NCBI RefSeq assembly: GCF_003958625.1
Contig: NZ_RSEL01000028.1
Location: forward strand, 62,001-126,000
DNA: 64,000 nucleotides
Source: Tsuneonella rigui
Lineage (GTDB): Bacteria > Pseudomonadota > Alphaproteobacteria > Sphingomonadales > Sphingomonadaceae
Direction of reading: 5' to 3'
Part shown: piece by piece, positions 47,065 to 57,155 of the stretch
Numbering within the stretch: position 1 is the stretch's first letter
How the letters are laid out: every line of letters starts with the position of its first letter
The notes under the pieces: generated by a model
Seen by the model: only the letters and a program-made list of their open reading frames with translations
Databases searched by the model: none
What the model was told of the DNA's origin: nothing
Translations under genes and position numbers: made by a program

Positions 47065-48215
47065 TGGCTTGCTCCCTTGCGGTGATAGCGGTGGGGGACG
47101 AACGGGGTCGGCACGACGCGCGCGGGCAGGCGCTTGCCGCGGACTTCGATTTCCAGCTCGGTGCCGTGCGCGGCGTGCGCGGTGTCGACGTAAGCCATCG
47201 CGATCGGGTGACCGAGGGTCGGTGAGAATCCGCCGCTGGTGACGGTGCCGACCTTGGTGCTGCCGGCGAAGAGATCGGCACCCTCTCGCGCGGCCATGCG
47301 GCCATCAAGCGCGAGGCCGACCCATTTGCGGGACGTTCCCTCGGCCAGCTCGCGCTGGATGCGTTCGGCACCGGGAAAGCCGCCTTCGGCCCTGCGGCGC
47401 TTGTTGATTCCGAAGGTAAGCCCGGCCTCGACCGGCGAGGTTTCGGGCGACATGTCGTGGCCATAGAGCGGCAACCCTGCTTCGAGCCGCAACGAATCCC
47501 GCGCGCCGAGGCCGATCGGCTTGACCTCCGGCTGCGCGCACAGCGCATCGGCGAGCGCGGCGGCGTGATCGGCGGGGACCGAGATCTCATAGCCGTCCTC
47601 ACCGGTGTAACCCGACCGACTGACGCGGAGTGGCACGCCGTTCCAGGCGAACGGGGCGGCGTCCATGAAGGTCATCTCGTCGGTGCGCGGCCAGCCATCG
47701 TTCATTGGCTGCAGGTCGAGCCGCGCGAGCGCCTGCGCCGCCTCCGGGCCCTGCAGCGCGAGCAGCGCATCGTCGGCGAGGTGGGTCAGCGTGACATCAT
47801 CGGGCAGGTGCTCGCGCAAGTGGGCGATGTCGTCCCACTTGGTCGCGCCGTTGACCACGAGGTAGAAGTGATGCGCCGCATTGGTGACCATCAGGTCGTC
47901 GAGCACGCCGCCGTTGTCGTCGAGCAGCAGCGAATAGCGCTGGCGACCGGGCTTCAGGGTCGAGAGATCGATCGGCAGGACCGCCTCGATCGCCGCGACC
48001 GCGTTGTCGCCCGAGATCTCGAGCTGGCCCATGTGGCTGACGTCGAACAGGCCAGCATGGGTGCGGGTCCATTCGTGCTCGGCGAGGATGCCCTCATACT
48101 GGATCGGCATCTCGTAGCCGGCGAAGGGCACCATTCGCGCGCCCTTCGCGCGGTGCCACGCATCGAGCGGGAGGGTTTCGGTCTCGATAGGCTCTTCGGC
48201 TTCGCTCACGCGCAC
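47061..48215 (-). CDS. gcvT: Aminomethyltransferase (glycine cleavage T protein)
   Basis: GcvT releases ammonia from the H-protein-bound aminomethyl group and makes 5,10-methylene-tetrahydrofolate. The 384-residue protein has the conserved [15 protein letters not shown] and LFDVSHMGQ near the N-terminus. It includes [12 protein letters not shown] and ends with a typical GcvT C-terminal barrel. The start is GTG 48215, or GTG 48209 in frame, both behind GGGG. It is the first gene after the tandem glycine riboswitch. Confidence 0.96.
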   Translation of the reverse strand: MRVSEAEEPIETETLPLDAWHRAKGARMVPFAGYEMPIQYEGILAEHEWTRTHAGLFDVSHMGQLEISGDNAVAAIEAVLPIDLSTLKPGRQRYSLLLDDNGGVLDDLMVTNAAHHFYLVVNGATKWDDIAHLREHLPDDVTLTHLADDALLALQGPEAAQALARLDLQPMNDGWPRTDEMTFMDAAPFAWNGVPLRVSRSGYTGEDGYEISVPADHAAALADALCAQPEVKPIGLGARDSLRLEAGLPLYGHDMSPETSPVEAGLTFGINKRRRAEGGFPGAERIQRELAEGTSRKWVGLALDGRMAAREGADLFAGSTKVGTVTSGGFSPTLGHPIAMAYVDTAHAAHGTELEIEVRGKRLPARVVPTPFVPHRYHRKGASQ

Positions 48216-48261
48216 TCACCCCGACAGCGCGGCCGATGGCCGGTGGGCCATCTTGAAAACC

Positions 48262-48449
48262 GCTACCCCCTCTGTCGGGAAACCTGAGAGTTTGGCCAGG
48301 CGAGCGCCGGGCTTACACCGTCGGTGGCCCCGTCCACGGGACGAGGCGCTTTCCAGAGCGTCGCATGGCCCGCCACGGTCCGTTGGCCTGAGAGTTTCCG
48401 GGGCGGTTGCTCCTTCGGCGGCCCGGCCTTGCGGCAGGACGCTCTCCCA
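48262..48449 (-). promoter_or_regulatory. Tandem glycine riboswitch upstream of gcvT
   Basis: Read on the minus strand, the leader has two glycine aptamers in a row. Aptamer I begins GGAGAGC at 48447 and contains GCCGAAGGAGCAA and AACTCTCAGG (48394-48385). Aptamer II begins near CGCTCTGGAAAGCG (48363) and contains CCACCGACGGTGTAAG and AACTCTCAGG (48292-48283), then CCCGACAGAGGGGG. These are the family's conserved blocks. It lies 46 bases before gcvT and should switch the gcv operon on when glycine is abundant. It is well separated from the upstream metH2 stop at 48512. Confidence 0.93.
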
Positions 48450-48511
48450 TGGCGGACGCCGGGATTCGCACCCGAACGACGGCTATGCCCTGCGCGAGTC
48501 CGCCGCCCCGG

Positions 48512-51128
<2,617 letters not shown>

Positions 51129-51133
<5 letters not shown>

Positions 51134-51207
51134 CCCAGCGAAAGCTGGGATCGCGTGCCGCATGGCGGCGCCCAGCCGAACGAGGTCCCAGCCTTCGCTG
51201 GGACGAC
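51129..51207. repeat. REP/MITE-like inverted-repeat element between the two metH genes
   Basis: Two hairpins face each other: TCCCAGC-GAAA-GCTGGGA at 51133-51150 and GTCCCAGC-CTTC-GCTGGGAC at 51185-51204. The outer ends are also inverted copies with three mismatches over 23 bases (GTCATCCCAGCG... against GTCGTCCCAGCG...). This type of element is, to my knowledge, abundant between genes of sphingomonads, but I cannot count copies here. The ATG of metH2 (51133) is contributed by the element. Confidence 0.8.
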
Positions 51208-51218
51208 GGAAAGGTTGA

Positions 51219-52265
51219 TCAGGCAGCCATCGTGAACGGCTCAAGTCCGGCAAGACGCGTCGCGACCGCCGGATGCGGCACCTGACGCGGCGCAATCCCC
51301 GCGACCGCGCGCGTCATCGCGGCGATGTGCTCGGGCGTGTTGCCGCAACAGCCGCCGAGAATATTCACCTGCCCGTTGTCGGCCCAGCGCTTGACGAGGC
51401 TCGCAGTGGTTTCCGGTGCCTCGTCGTAGGCACCGAGTTCGTTGGGCAGGCCCGCATTGGGATAGGCCATCAGCAGCGTATCGGCGATCGCGCTCAGCAC
51501 CTGGACGTGCGGACGGAGCTGCTCGGCGCCGAAGCTGCAATTGAGGCCCACCGCGATCGGCTTGGCGTGGCGCACCGCGTGCCAGAACGCCTCGACCGTG
51601 TGGCCGGAGAGGTTGCGGCCACTGAGGTCGGTCAGCGTCAGCGACAGCATCAATGGGATGTCACGGCCCAGGTCCTGCGCCAACTCGCGCACGCCAGAGA
51701 TCGCCGCTTTGCAGTTCAAAGTATCGAACACGGTTTCAACGAGGATGAAGTCCACGCCGCCCTCGACCAGCGCGGCGGCTTGTTCGCGGTAGACGTCCTT
51801 GACCTCGTCGAAGGTCACCTCGCGGTAGCCGGGGTCCTCGACCCGCGGGCTCAATGACAGGGTCTTGTTGGTCGGCCCCATCGCGCCGGCGACGAAGCGC
51901 TTCACCCCGTCGCGCGCGGTCGCGGCATCGACCGCCTCGCGGATCACCCGCGCGGCGGCGATGTTCATCTCCGCCACCAAGGCTTCCGCCGCGTAGTCGC
52001 CCTGGCTGATGCGGTTGGCGTTGAAGGTGTTGGTCGCCAGCAGGCTCGCGCCGGCATCGATATATTGGTCGCAGATCGAGCGGATGACGTCGGGCCGGGT
52101 CAGGTTGACGAGGTCGTTGTTGCCCTTCTGGTCGCGCTCGAGCCCGGTGGACCGGCGATAGTCTTCCTCCGACAGCTTCGCCGCCTGGATCGCGGTGCCG
52201 TAGGGCCCGTCCTTTATCAGGATGCGCCGCGCGGCTTCGGCGAGCAGCTCCTCGCGCTTGGTCAT
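51219..52265 (-). CDS. metH: Methionine synthase, homocysteine S-methyltransferase part (MetH1)
   Basis: The 348-residue protein is the separate N-terminal homocysteine/zinc domain of cobalamin-dependent methionine synthase. The start is [20 protein letters not shown] at 52265. The zinc-binding cysteines are in [10 protein letters not shown] and in the C-terminal [11 protein letters not shown]. It overlaps metF by ATGA and is separated from metH2 by a repeat element. Confidence 0.94.
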   Translation of the reverse strand: MTKREELLAEAARRILIKDGPYGTAIQAAKLSEEDYRRSTGLERDQKGNNDLVNLTRPDVIRSICDQYIDAGASLLATNTFNANRISQGDYAAEALVAEMNIAAARVIREAVDAATARDGVKRFVAGAMGPTNKTLSLSPRVEDPGYREVTFDEVKDVYREQAAALVEGGVDFILVETVFDTLNCKAAISGVRELAQDLGRDIPLMLSLTLTDLSGRNLSGHTVEAFWHAVRHAKPIAVGLNCSFGAEQLRPHVQVLSAIADTLLMAYPNAGLPNELGAYDEAPETTASLVKRWADNGQVNILGGCCGNTPEHIAAMTRAVAGIAPRQVPHPAVATRLAGLEPFTMAA

Positions 52266-53164
52266 GCGGTGTCTCCGGGTCGGCGGCCGAGCAGGTGGCA
52301 GATCGCGTAGGACAGCTCGGCGCGGTTGAGGGTGTAAAAATGGAACTTGCGCACGTCGCCGGCATAGAGCCGGCGGCACAACTCGGCGGCCACGGTCGCG
52401 GCGACCAGCTGGCGCGCGGCGGGGCGCTCGTCGAGGCCTTCGAACAGAGTCTCCAGCCAGGCTGGGATCGCGGTGCCGCACAGCCCGCTCATGCGCTGGA
52501 CGCTGGCGAAGCTCATGATCGGCATGATCCCCGGCACGATCTCAGCGCCGATGCCGTGCGCCGCGGCCTTGTCGCGGAAGCGGAAGAAGCACTCGGGCTC
52601 GAAGAAGAACTGGGTGATCGCGCGGGTCGCGCCGGCGTCGATCTTGCGCTTGAGGTTGTCGAGGTCGGCCGCCTCATCGTGCGAATCCGGGTGCTTCTCA
52701 GGATAGGCGGCGGTCGAGATCTCGAAAGGGGCGATCTTGAGCAGGCCCTCGATCAGCGCGGCCGCGTTCTCGTACCCGCCGGGATGCGGGCGGTACTTGC
52801 CGCTCGGATCGGACGAGTCTCCACGGAGCGCGACGATGTGGCGGATGCCGCTGTCCCAATATTGGCGCGCGACCGCGTCGACTTCCTCGCGGGTCGCGTC
52901 GACGCAGGTGAGGTGCGCGGCGGCGGGGATGCTGGTCTCCTCCACGATCCGCTGGACCGCCGCGTGGGTCCGCTCGCGGGTCGAGCCGCCCGCGCCGTAG
53001 GTCACCGAGACGAAATCGGGCTGCAGCGGCTCCAGCGTGCGGACGCTCTCCCACAGCGTCTCGGCCATCTTCTCGGTCTTGGGCGGGAAGAATTCGAACG
53101 AAATACCGATGTCGCCCGGAAGCGAGGCGTACAACGGCTCCGAATGCGCGATCGCGGCGTTCAT
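52262..53164 (-). CDS. metF: Methylenetetrahydrofolate reductase
   Basis: MetF reduces 5,10-methylene-THF to 5-methyl-THF, the methyl donor for MetH. The 300-residue protein has the conserved start ISFEFFPPKTEKM, the SVTYGAGGSTRERT flavin block, HLTCVDATREE, and IVALRGDSSDPSG. The ATG at 53164 overlaps the regulator stop by 4 bases, and the end overlaps metH1. GcvT makes its folate substrate, so the two operons are metabolically joined. Confidence 0.96.
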   Translation of the reverse strand: MNAAIAHSEPLYASLPGDIGISFEFFPPKTEKMAETLWESVRTLEPLQPDFVSVTYGAGGSTRERTHAAVQRIVEETSIPAAAHLTCVDATREEVDAVARQYWDSGIRHIVALRGDSSDPSGKYRPHPGGYENAAALIEGLLKIAPFEISTAAYPEKHPDSHDEAADLDNLKRKIDAGATRAITQFFFEPECFFRFRDKAAAHGIGAEIVPGIMPIMSFASVQRMSGLCGTAIPAWLETLFEGLDERPAARQLVAATVAAELCRRLYAGDVRKFHFYTLNRAELSYAICHLLGRRPGDTA

Positions 53165-54153
53165 CGCGCTGTCGCCCGGCGCGGGCTTCCGCCGATTCGC
53201 GCGACCTCGGGCAAGCGGCGTGCGGTCCATACTTTGACCGCCAACTCGCCGCCTTCGATCGTTTCGCCCGTCTCGGGGGCGAACCCAAACCGGGTCAGCA
53301 TCGCGGACATCTGCTCATCTCCGAAGCCCAATCGCGCGTGGGCATGCGTCCGGCGCAGTTCCTCACGGGCGTGCGCGGCGAGATCGACAATCGCGATCCT
53401 GCCGCCCGCACGGCACACACGCGCCGCCTCTCCTACCGCATAGTCGGGCTCGGTCGCGTAGTGCAGCACCTGGTGAAATACGACCGTGTCAAAACTGTCC
53501 GGCGCGAACGGCAGCGCGGAGAAATCCCCCTGCACCAATTCGACCCGGCCGGCCGCGAGACCTTGCAGCCGCGCGCGCGCCAACCGTAGCATCTCGGGAC
53601 TTTTGTCGAGCCCCACCACCCTTTCCGCCGCCGGTTCCAGCAACTCCGCGATACGGCCCGTACCGGTACCGATGTCGAGCACTTCGCCCAGCGGTTCTTC
53701 TCCCAGCGCCGTGACCAGTGCGCGCTCGACCGCGTCGGCCGGCGCGAGCAGCGCCCGCAAGCGGTCCCATTCGCCGGCATGGCGCGCGAAGTAATCGGCC
53801 GCGCTTTTTTCCCGCGCGTCGCGGATGGCGGCGAGGTGGCGCAAGTCCTCGGCGCAAATGCGCGAGAAGCCCGCGTCCTCGTCCTCCGCCGCGGCGAGCA
53901 GCCGCACCACCGCGCGGGCCGTGCCCTCGGCGCCGCCCGAGGTCGCCTGGCGCAGGAACACCCAGCTCCCCTCGCGCCGCCGCTCGGCGAGGCCCGCGTC
54001 GCACAGGATCGCGACGTGCCGCGATACCCGCGGCTGGCTCTGCCCGAGCGCATGGGCGAGTTCGCCGACCGCCAGCTCCATCGTCGCGATCAGCCGCATG
54101 ATGCGCAGCCGCGTCATGTCGCCCAAGGCTCGCATGGTGGTTTCGATGCCCAT
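53161..54153 (-). CDS. ArsR-family regulator fused to SAM-dependent methyltransferase fold (SahR-like)
   Basis: Residues 1-90 of this 330-residue protein form an ArsR winged helix (LGDMTRLRIMRLIATMELAVGELAHALGQSQPRVSRHVAIL). Residues of about 140-310 form a methyltransferase-like Rossmann fold with motif I EVLDIGTGTGRIAELL. This is the architecture of SahR, described as a repressor of SAM-cycle genes that is released by S-adenosylhomocysteine. The gene is followed with 4-base overlaps by metF, metH1 and then metH2, all known SahR targets. The start is at 54153; the operator-like dyad at 54157 abuts it. Confidence 0.82.
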   Translation of the reverse strand: MGIETTMRALGDMTRLRIMRLIATMELAVGELAHALGQSQPRVSRHVAILCDAGLAERRREGSWVFLRQATSGGAEGTARAVVRLLAAAEDEDAGFSRICAEDLRHLAAIRDAREKSAADYFARHAGEWDRLRALLAPADAVERALVTALGEEPLGEVLDIGTGTGRIAELLEPAAERVVGLDKSPEMLRLARARLQGLAAGRVELVQGDFSALPFAPDSFDTVVFHQVLHYATEPDYAVGEAARVCRAGGRIAIVDLAAHAREELRRTHAHARLGFGDEQMSAMLTRFGFAPETGETIEGGELAVKVWTARRLPEVARIGGSPRRATAR

Positions 54154-54156
54154 ACC

Positions 54157-54180
54157 GCATATAAAGATATTGTTATATGC
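54157..54180. promoter_or_regulatory. Operator dyad GCATATAA-N8-TTATATGC before the SahR-like gene
   Basis: The two 8-base arms are exact inverted copies separated by AGATATTG. The site is AT-rich, begins 4 bases upstream of the ArsR-type start, and covers the likely -10 region on the minus strand. It is the expected place for autorepression and control of the met operon. Confidence 0.75.
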
Positions 54181-54460
54181 GAAAGTCAAGCTCGCAGACT
54201 TGGGCCGCCTCGGTTGCCGGTCGCGCAACCTCCCGCCCGCGCGGCTCACGCGCCTATGGCAGAGAGTATTCAGCCAGCGCGGAACTCACTCTTTAAACAA
54301 CGGCACTCGATGTGCAGCATTCAACAAAACTAATTTTTATTTATTTATCGCCGCAGATCGTGATCATTGAGTCACCGCAAGGGCACCCACTGCGAAGTCG
54401 TTTTTTTCCAATGCGAATCGCCAAGCGTCCGTTAACCACACAGGCGAACGGGGGGTCGTT
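54181..54460. other. Intergenic region between the met regulator and the LuxR-type gene, AT-rich core
   Basis: This stretch has no credible gene. It is unusually AT-rich at 54325-54353 (AATTTTTATTTATTTAT) and has a T7 run near 54401. It probably holds the divergent promoters of the regulator and the LuxR gene. I see no clear dyad beyond the one at 54157. Confidence 0.5.
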
Positions 54461-55066
54461 GTGGTCGAGGAAGCAGTTAGCGCCGGCGTCGATAAAGGGG
54501 AGCAATTGACGTACGACCAATACGTCCATTCATTTCACGGCGCGGCCGATGCCCGGCCCCGGCTCGTCCTCGACCGGCACTGCGCCGTCCTCTGGCACGG
54601 GCCCGACGCCGCCAGATTGCTCGGCGACCTGATCCCGCTTCGCCTCGCGAAAGGCCGGCTACTGGCCGAGAGCAGCGCTGGCAACGAAGCGCTCGCGCAC
54701 TTCATCGAACGAGTCGGGCCGGAGTGCGACCGGCTGTTGCTGCGCAGCGCGGACCGGCGGCACTGGGCGATGATCCAGGCCTGGAGCCCGCGCGACCGCG
54801 AGGATCTTGTCTGCGCGGTGGTCAACCTGTCCATCCCCTGCCGCACCGTGCAGGAAAGCGGCCTGGCGAAAATCTTGGGGCTCACCGCGACCGAATCGCG
54901 CGTGCTCGACGAGTTCGCCCGATTGCGCGCTCCGAAGGAGATCGCCGACGCGTTGAGCATTTCGCTCAGCACCGTTCGCAGCCACTTAAAACAAGTACAT
55001 TCAAAGGCAGGCGTCAGCTCGGCGGTTCACCTCGCCCGGCTCGTCAGCGGTTATTGCACGCGTTAG
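54461..55066 (+). CDS. LuxR-type helix-turn-helix regulator of the curli locus (CsgD analogue)
   Basis: The product has 201 residues from GTG 54461, which is preceded by a GGGGGG ribosome site. The N-terminal 130 residues have a PAS-like composition (VLDRHCAVLWHGPDAARLL, RHWAMIQAWSP). The C-terminus is a LuxR helix-turn-helix: GLTATESRVLDEFARLRAPKEIADALSISLSTVRSHLKQVHSKAG. It has no phosphoacceptor domain. It stands directly upstream of csgF-csgG, where E. coli uses the LuxR-type CsgD as the curli activator, so I infer the same role. No sequence proof of descent from CsgD is visible. Confidence 0.8.
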   Translation: MVEEAVSAGVDKGEQLTYDQYVHSFHGAADARPRLVLDRHCAVLWHGPDAARLLGDLIPLRLAKGRLLAESSAGNEALAHFIERVGPECDRLLLRSADRRHWAMIQAWSPRDREDLVCAVVNLSIPCRTVQESGLAKILGLTATESRVLDEFARLRAPKEIADALSISLSTVRSHLKQVHSKAGVSSAVHLARLVSGYCTR

Positions 55067-55124
55067 CCTCGGTCCGTCTCAATACGAGACACCCTTCCTA
55101 AGCCCCTAAGTTAATTGCACTTCC

Positions 55125-55140
55125 TCCCCAAAGTTGGGGA
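55125..55140. promoter_or_regulatory. Dyad TCCCCAA-AG-TTGGGGA in the csgFG promoter region
   Basis: This perfect 16-base dyad is placed between the LuxR-type gene and csgF, about 106 bases before the csgF start. It is a candidate binding site for the LuxR-type regulator or another activator. No second copy is evident upstream of the curlin genes. Confidence 0.45.
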
Positions 55141-55245
55141 TGCGAATCGCTACTGGAATGGTTAGCTGTTCGTTAACTTTTGGAGGGCGCGGCCCTTTGA
55201 AGGGATCGGTAATGGCGAGCCCGAGCTCGTCCCGAGGGGGTCTTC

Positions 55246-55683
55246 ATGATCGGTAGGAATTTGCGGGCCGTCGCGGCCTGCGCGCTTGTTTGCAGCTTTG
55301 TCGTGCCGTCGTCCGCGATGGCGCAGGATATCACCTATCAGCCGATTGATCCGAGCTTCGGCGGCAATCCGTTCAACTCGGCGCACCTGCTCGGCATCGC
55401 CAACGCGCAGAACGATTACAAGGACCCAAAGGCGACCGCCAATAGCTCGCAGGCGGATATCTTCGCCCGCCAGCTCCAGTCGCGGCTGCTGTCGGCGCTG
55501 TCCTCGCAAATCGTCGACGCGATCTTCGGCGACAACCCGCAGGACAGCGGCACGATCAGCTTCGGCGGCCAGACGATTAACTTCGTCCGCAGCCTGACCG
55601 AAGTGACCCTGACGATCACCGATGACGACACCGGCGAAGTGACCACCATCGTCATCCCGACCTTCATCGACGTGGCGCCCTGA
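55246..55683 (+). CDS. csgF: Curli secretion accessory protein CsgF
   Basis: CsgF caps the CsgG channel outside the cell and helps nucleation of curli. The 145-residue protein has a signal peptide ending SSAMAQD. The mature start YQPIDPSFGGNPFNSAHLLG is the diagnostic CsgF block that inserts into CsgG, followed by ANAQNDYKDP. It is separated from csgG by one base. Here csgF precedes csgG and there is no csgE beside them, unlike the E. coli csgDEFG order. Confidence 0.93.
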   Translation: MIGRNLRAVAACALVCSFVVPSSAMAQDITYQPIDPSFGGNPFNSAHLLGIANAQNDYKDPKATANSSQADIFARQLQSRLLSALSSQIVDAIFGDNPQDSGTISFGGQTINFVRSLTEVTLTITDDDTGEVTTIVIPTFIDVAP

Positions 55684-55684
55684 G

Positions 55685-56695
55685 ATGGTTCGCCGGACGA
55701 CGTCCAAGTTGCTTGTCGCGGGACTCGCCGTGACCGCCTTGTCGGGCTGCGCGACGGTCACCAAGGACGGGCGCACCGCCTGGCCGGAAACCCGCTCGAA
55801 GGCCTTCATCCCCGATCGCACGCAGACGCAGACATTGCTCGCCGCCCTCCCCGCGCCCGACCGGCCGGTGGCGGTGGCGGTCTATGGCTTCGCCGACCAG
55901 ACCGGGCAGTTCAAGCCGAGCGAGACGGGTCAGACCCTGTCGCGCGCGGTCAGCCAGGGCGGCGCCTCCATCCTGGTCAAGGCGCTGCAGGACGCGGGCA
56001 ACCGCCAGTGGTTCACCATCGTCGAGCGCGAGAGCCTCAAGAACCTGCTCAACGAACGCCAGATCATCCGCGAGATGCGCGAGCGTTATCTCGGGGAGCA
56101 GGGCGTCAACCCGCAGGCCCTGCCCGCGCTGCTGTTCGCCGGCGTGATCCTTGAGGGCGGCATCGTCGGTTATGACACCAACACCGTCACCGGCGGCGCC
56201 GGCGCGGCGTTCCTCGGCATCGGCGGCCATACCGAATACCGCCAGGACACGGTCACCGTGTACTTGCGCGCGGTCTCGGTCCGCACCGGCGAGGTGCTGA
56301 CCACGGTCACCGCCTCCAAGACCATCGCCAGCCAGGCGATCGGCGCCAACGCATTCCGCTTCGTCGGGTTCAAGGACCTGCTCCAGGCAGAGCTCGGCTA
56401 CACTACCAACGAGCCCGACCAGGTCGCGCTGCAACAGGCGATCGAGAAGGCTGTCTATTCGATGGTCCTCGAAGGCGCCGAACTCAACTTGTGGAAATTC
56501 AGCAATCCCGAGGCCGGCGCGCCCTTGCTGTCCGCCTACCGCGAGGAACGCGACGGCAGGATCGACGCCGCCAAGATGGCCGAGGCGCTGCGCAACGCGC
56601 CGCCGATGGCCCCGCAGAAGATCAAGCGCACCGCCGCCAACGACGCCGAGGATACGGCGCTCGGTCGGCGGACGGAAGGTCGCGCGAGCAATTGA
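55685..56695 (+). CDS. csgG: Curli secretion channel CsgG, outer-membrane lipoprotein
   Basis: The 336-residue protein has a lipoprotein signal ending LSGCATV (lipidated cysteine at residue 21). Family blocks are VAVAVYGFADQTGQFK, WFTIVERESLKNLLNERQIIRE, ILEGGIVGYDTNTVTGGAGA and TVYLRAVSVRTGEVL, which form the nonameric beta-barrel subunit. The C-terminal extension of about 60 residues is longer than in E. coli (277 residues). It exports the curlin subunits encoded downstream. A strong hairpin follows at 56812. Confidence 0.94.
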   Translation: MVRRTTSKLLVAGLAVTALSGCATVTKDGRTAWPETRSKAFIPDRTQTQTLLAALPAPDRPVAVAVYGFADQTGQFKPSETGQTLSRAVSQGGASILVKALQDAGNRQWFTIVERESLKNLLNERQIIREMRERYLGEQGVNPQALPALLFAGVILEGGIVGYDTNTVTGGAGAAFLGIGGHTEYRQDTVTVYLRAVSVRTGEVLTTVTASKTIASQAIGANAFRFVGFKDLLQAELGYTTNEPDQVALQQAIEKAVYSMVLEGAELNLWKFSNPEAGAPLLSAYREERDGRIDAAKMAEALRNAPPMAPQKIKRTAANDAEDTALGRRTEGRASN

Positions 56696-56811
56696 GCGCC
56701 GCTTAGGCGGTGCGCGATGGCGTGGGCAGGCGGCCGGACCTGCCCGATAGCGCCAAGATCCGGTGGTCTCGACGGGTGGTTGCAGCCGCTTCGTAGGGGT
56801 CGATGAAGAAA

Positions 56812-56841
56812 GGCGCGCCGGAGTTGCAGCTCCGACGCGCC
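56812..56841 (+). terminator. Stem-loop terminator after csgG
   Basis: Two 12-base arms (56812-56823 and 56830-56841) pair with one mismatch around TTGCAG, and CCGTTTG follows. It begins 116 bases after the csgG stop. It probably ends the csgFG transcript and separates the secretion genes from the subunit genes. Confidence 0.65.
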
Positions 56842-56862
56842 CCGTTTGACGAAGTTGCGTGT

Positions 56863-57155
56863 ACAACCATGTCAGCCCTGCGCCGAGGCGCATGACAGGC
56901 ATGGTTATGAATCTCCGGTTGGAGTTTGACAACCATGTTACGGGAACAAGCCCATTTCAGACTTTGGGTTCCTGCCACGGCAGGAATTAGTTTTCCGTTA
57001 CTTTCAAGCTCCTGTCCGGAACCGGGCCGCCTTGCGCGCGCCCGAACGACAAATCGAGGCCCGGCAAAGGGTCCACGCTTCAGCATTCAGCGAACCCTTT
57101 TCGCCGGGTGCCGGGCCGCAGTTCACGGACCAATCCATCCATCAGGAGCTTTGAC
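56863..57155. promoter_or_regulatory. Long leader/promoter region of the first curlin gene with repeated AACCATG motifs
   Basis: After the terminator, a stretch of nearly 300 bases has no credible gene. It contains ACAACCATGT twice in direct orientation (56863-56872 and 56929-56938) and once inverted as CATGGTT (56900-56906), about 30 bases apart. A small CTCC-GGTT-GGAG hairpin lies between (56913-56924). This looks like regulator binding or a structured leader for the curlin operon. AGGAGC near 57144 is the ribosome site of the curlin gene. Confidence 0.45.

Noticed and set aside
53489-54160. Alternative minus-strand frame inside the ArsR-methyltransferase gene
   Set aside because: It is an out-of-frame shadow. 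The 330-residue frame has the full helix-turn-helix and methyltransferase motif.
56703-57086. Minus-strand ORF of 127 codons in the gap between csgG and the first curlin gene
   Set aside because: It has no ribosome site, no recognisable domain and runs through the csgG terminator hairpin.
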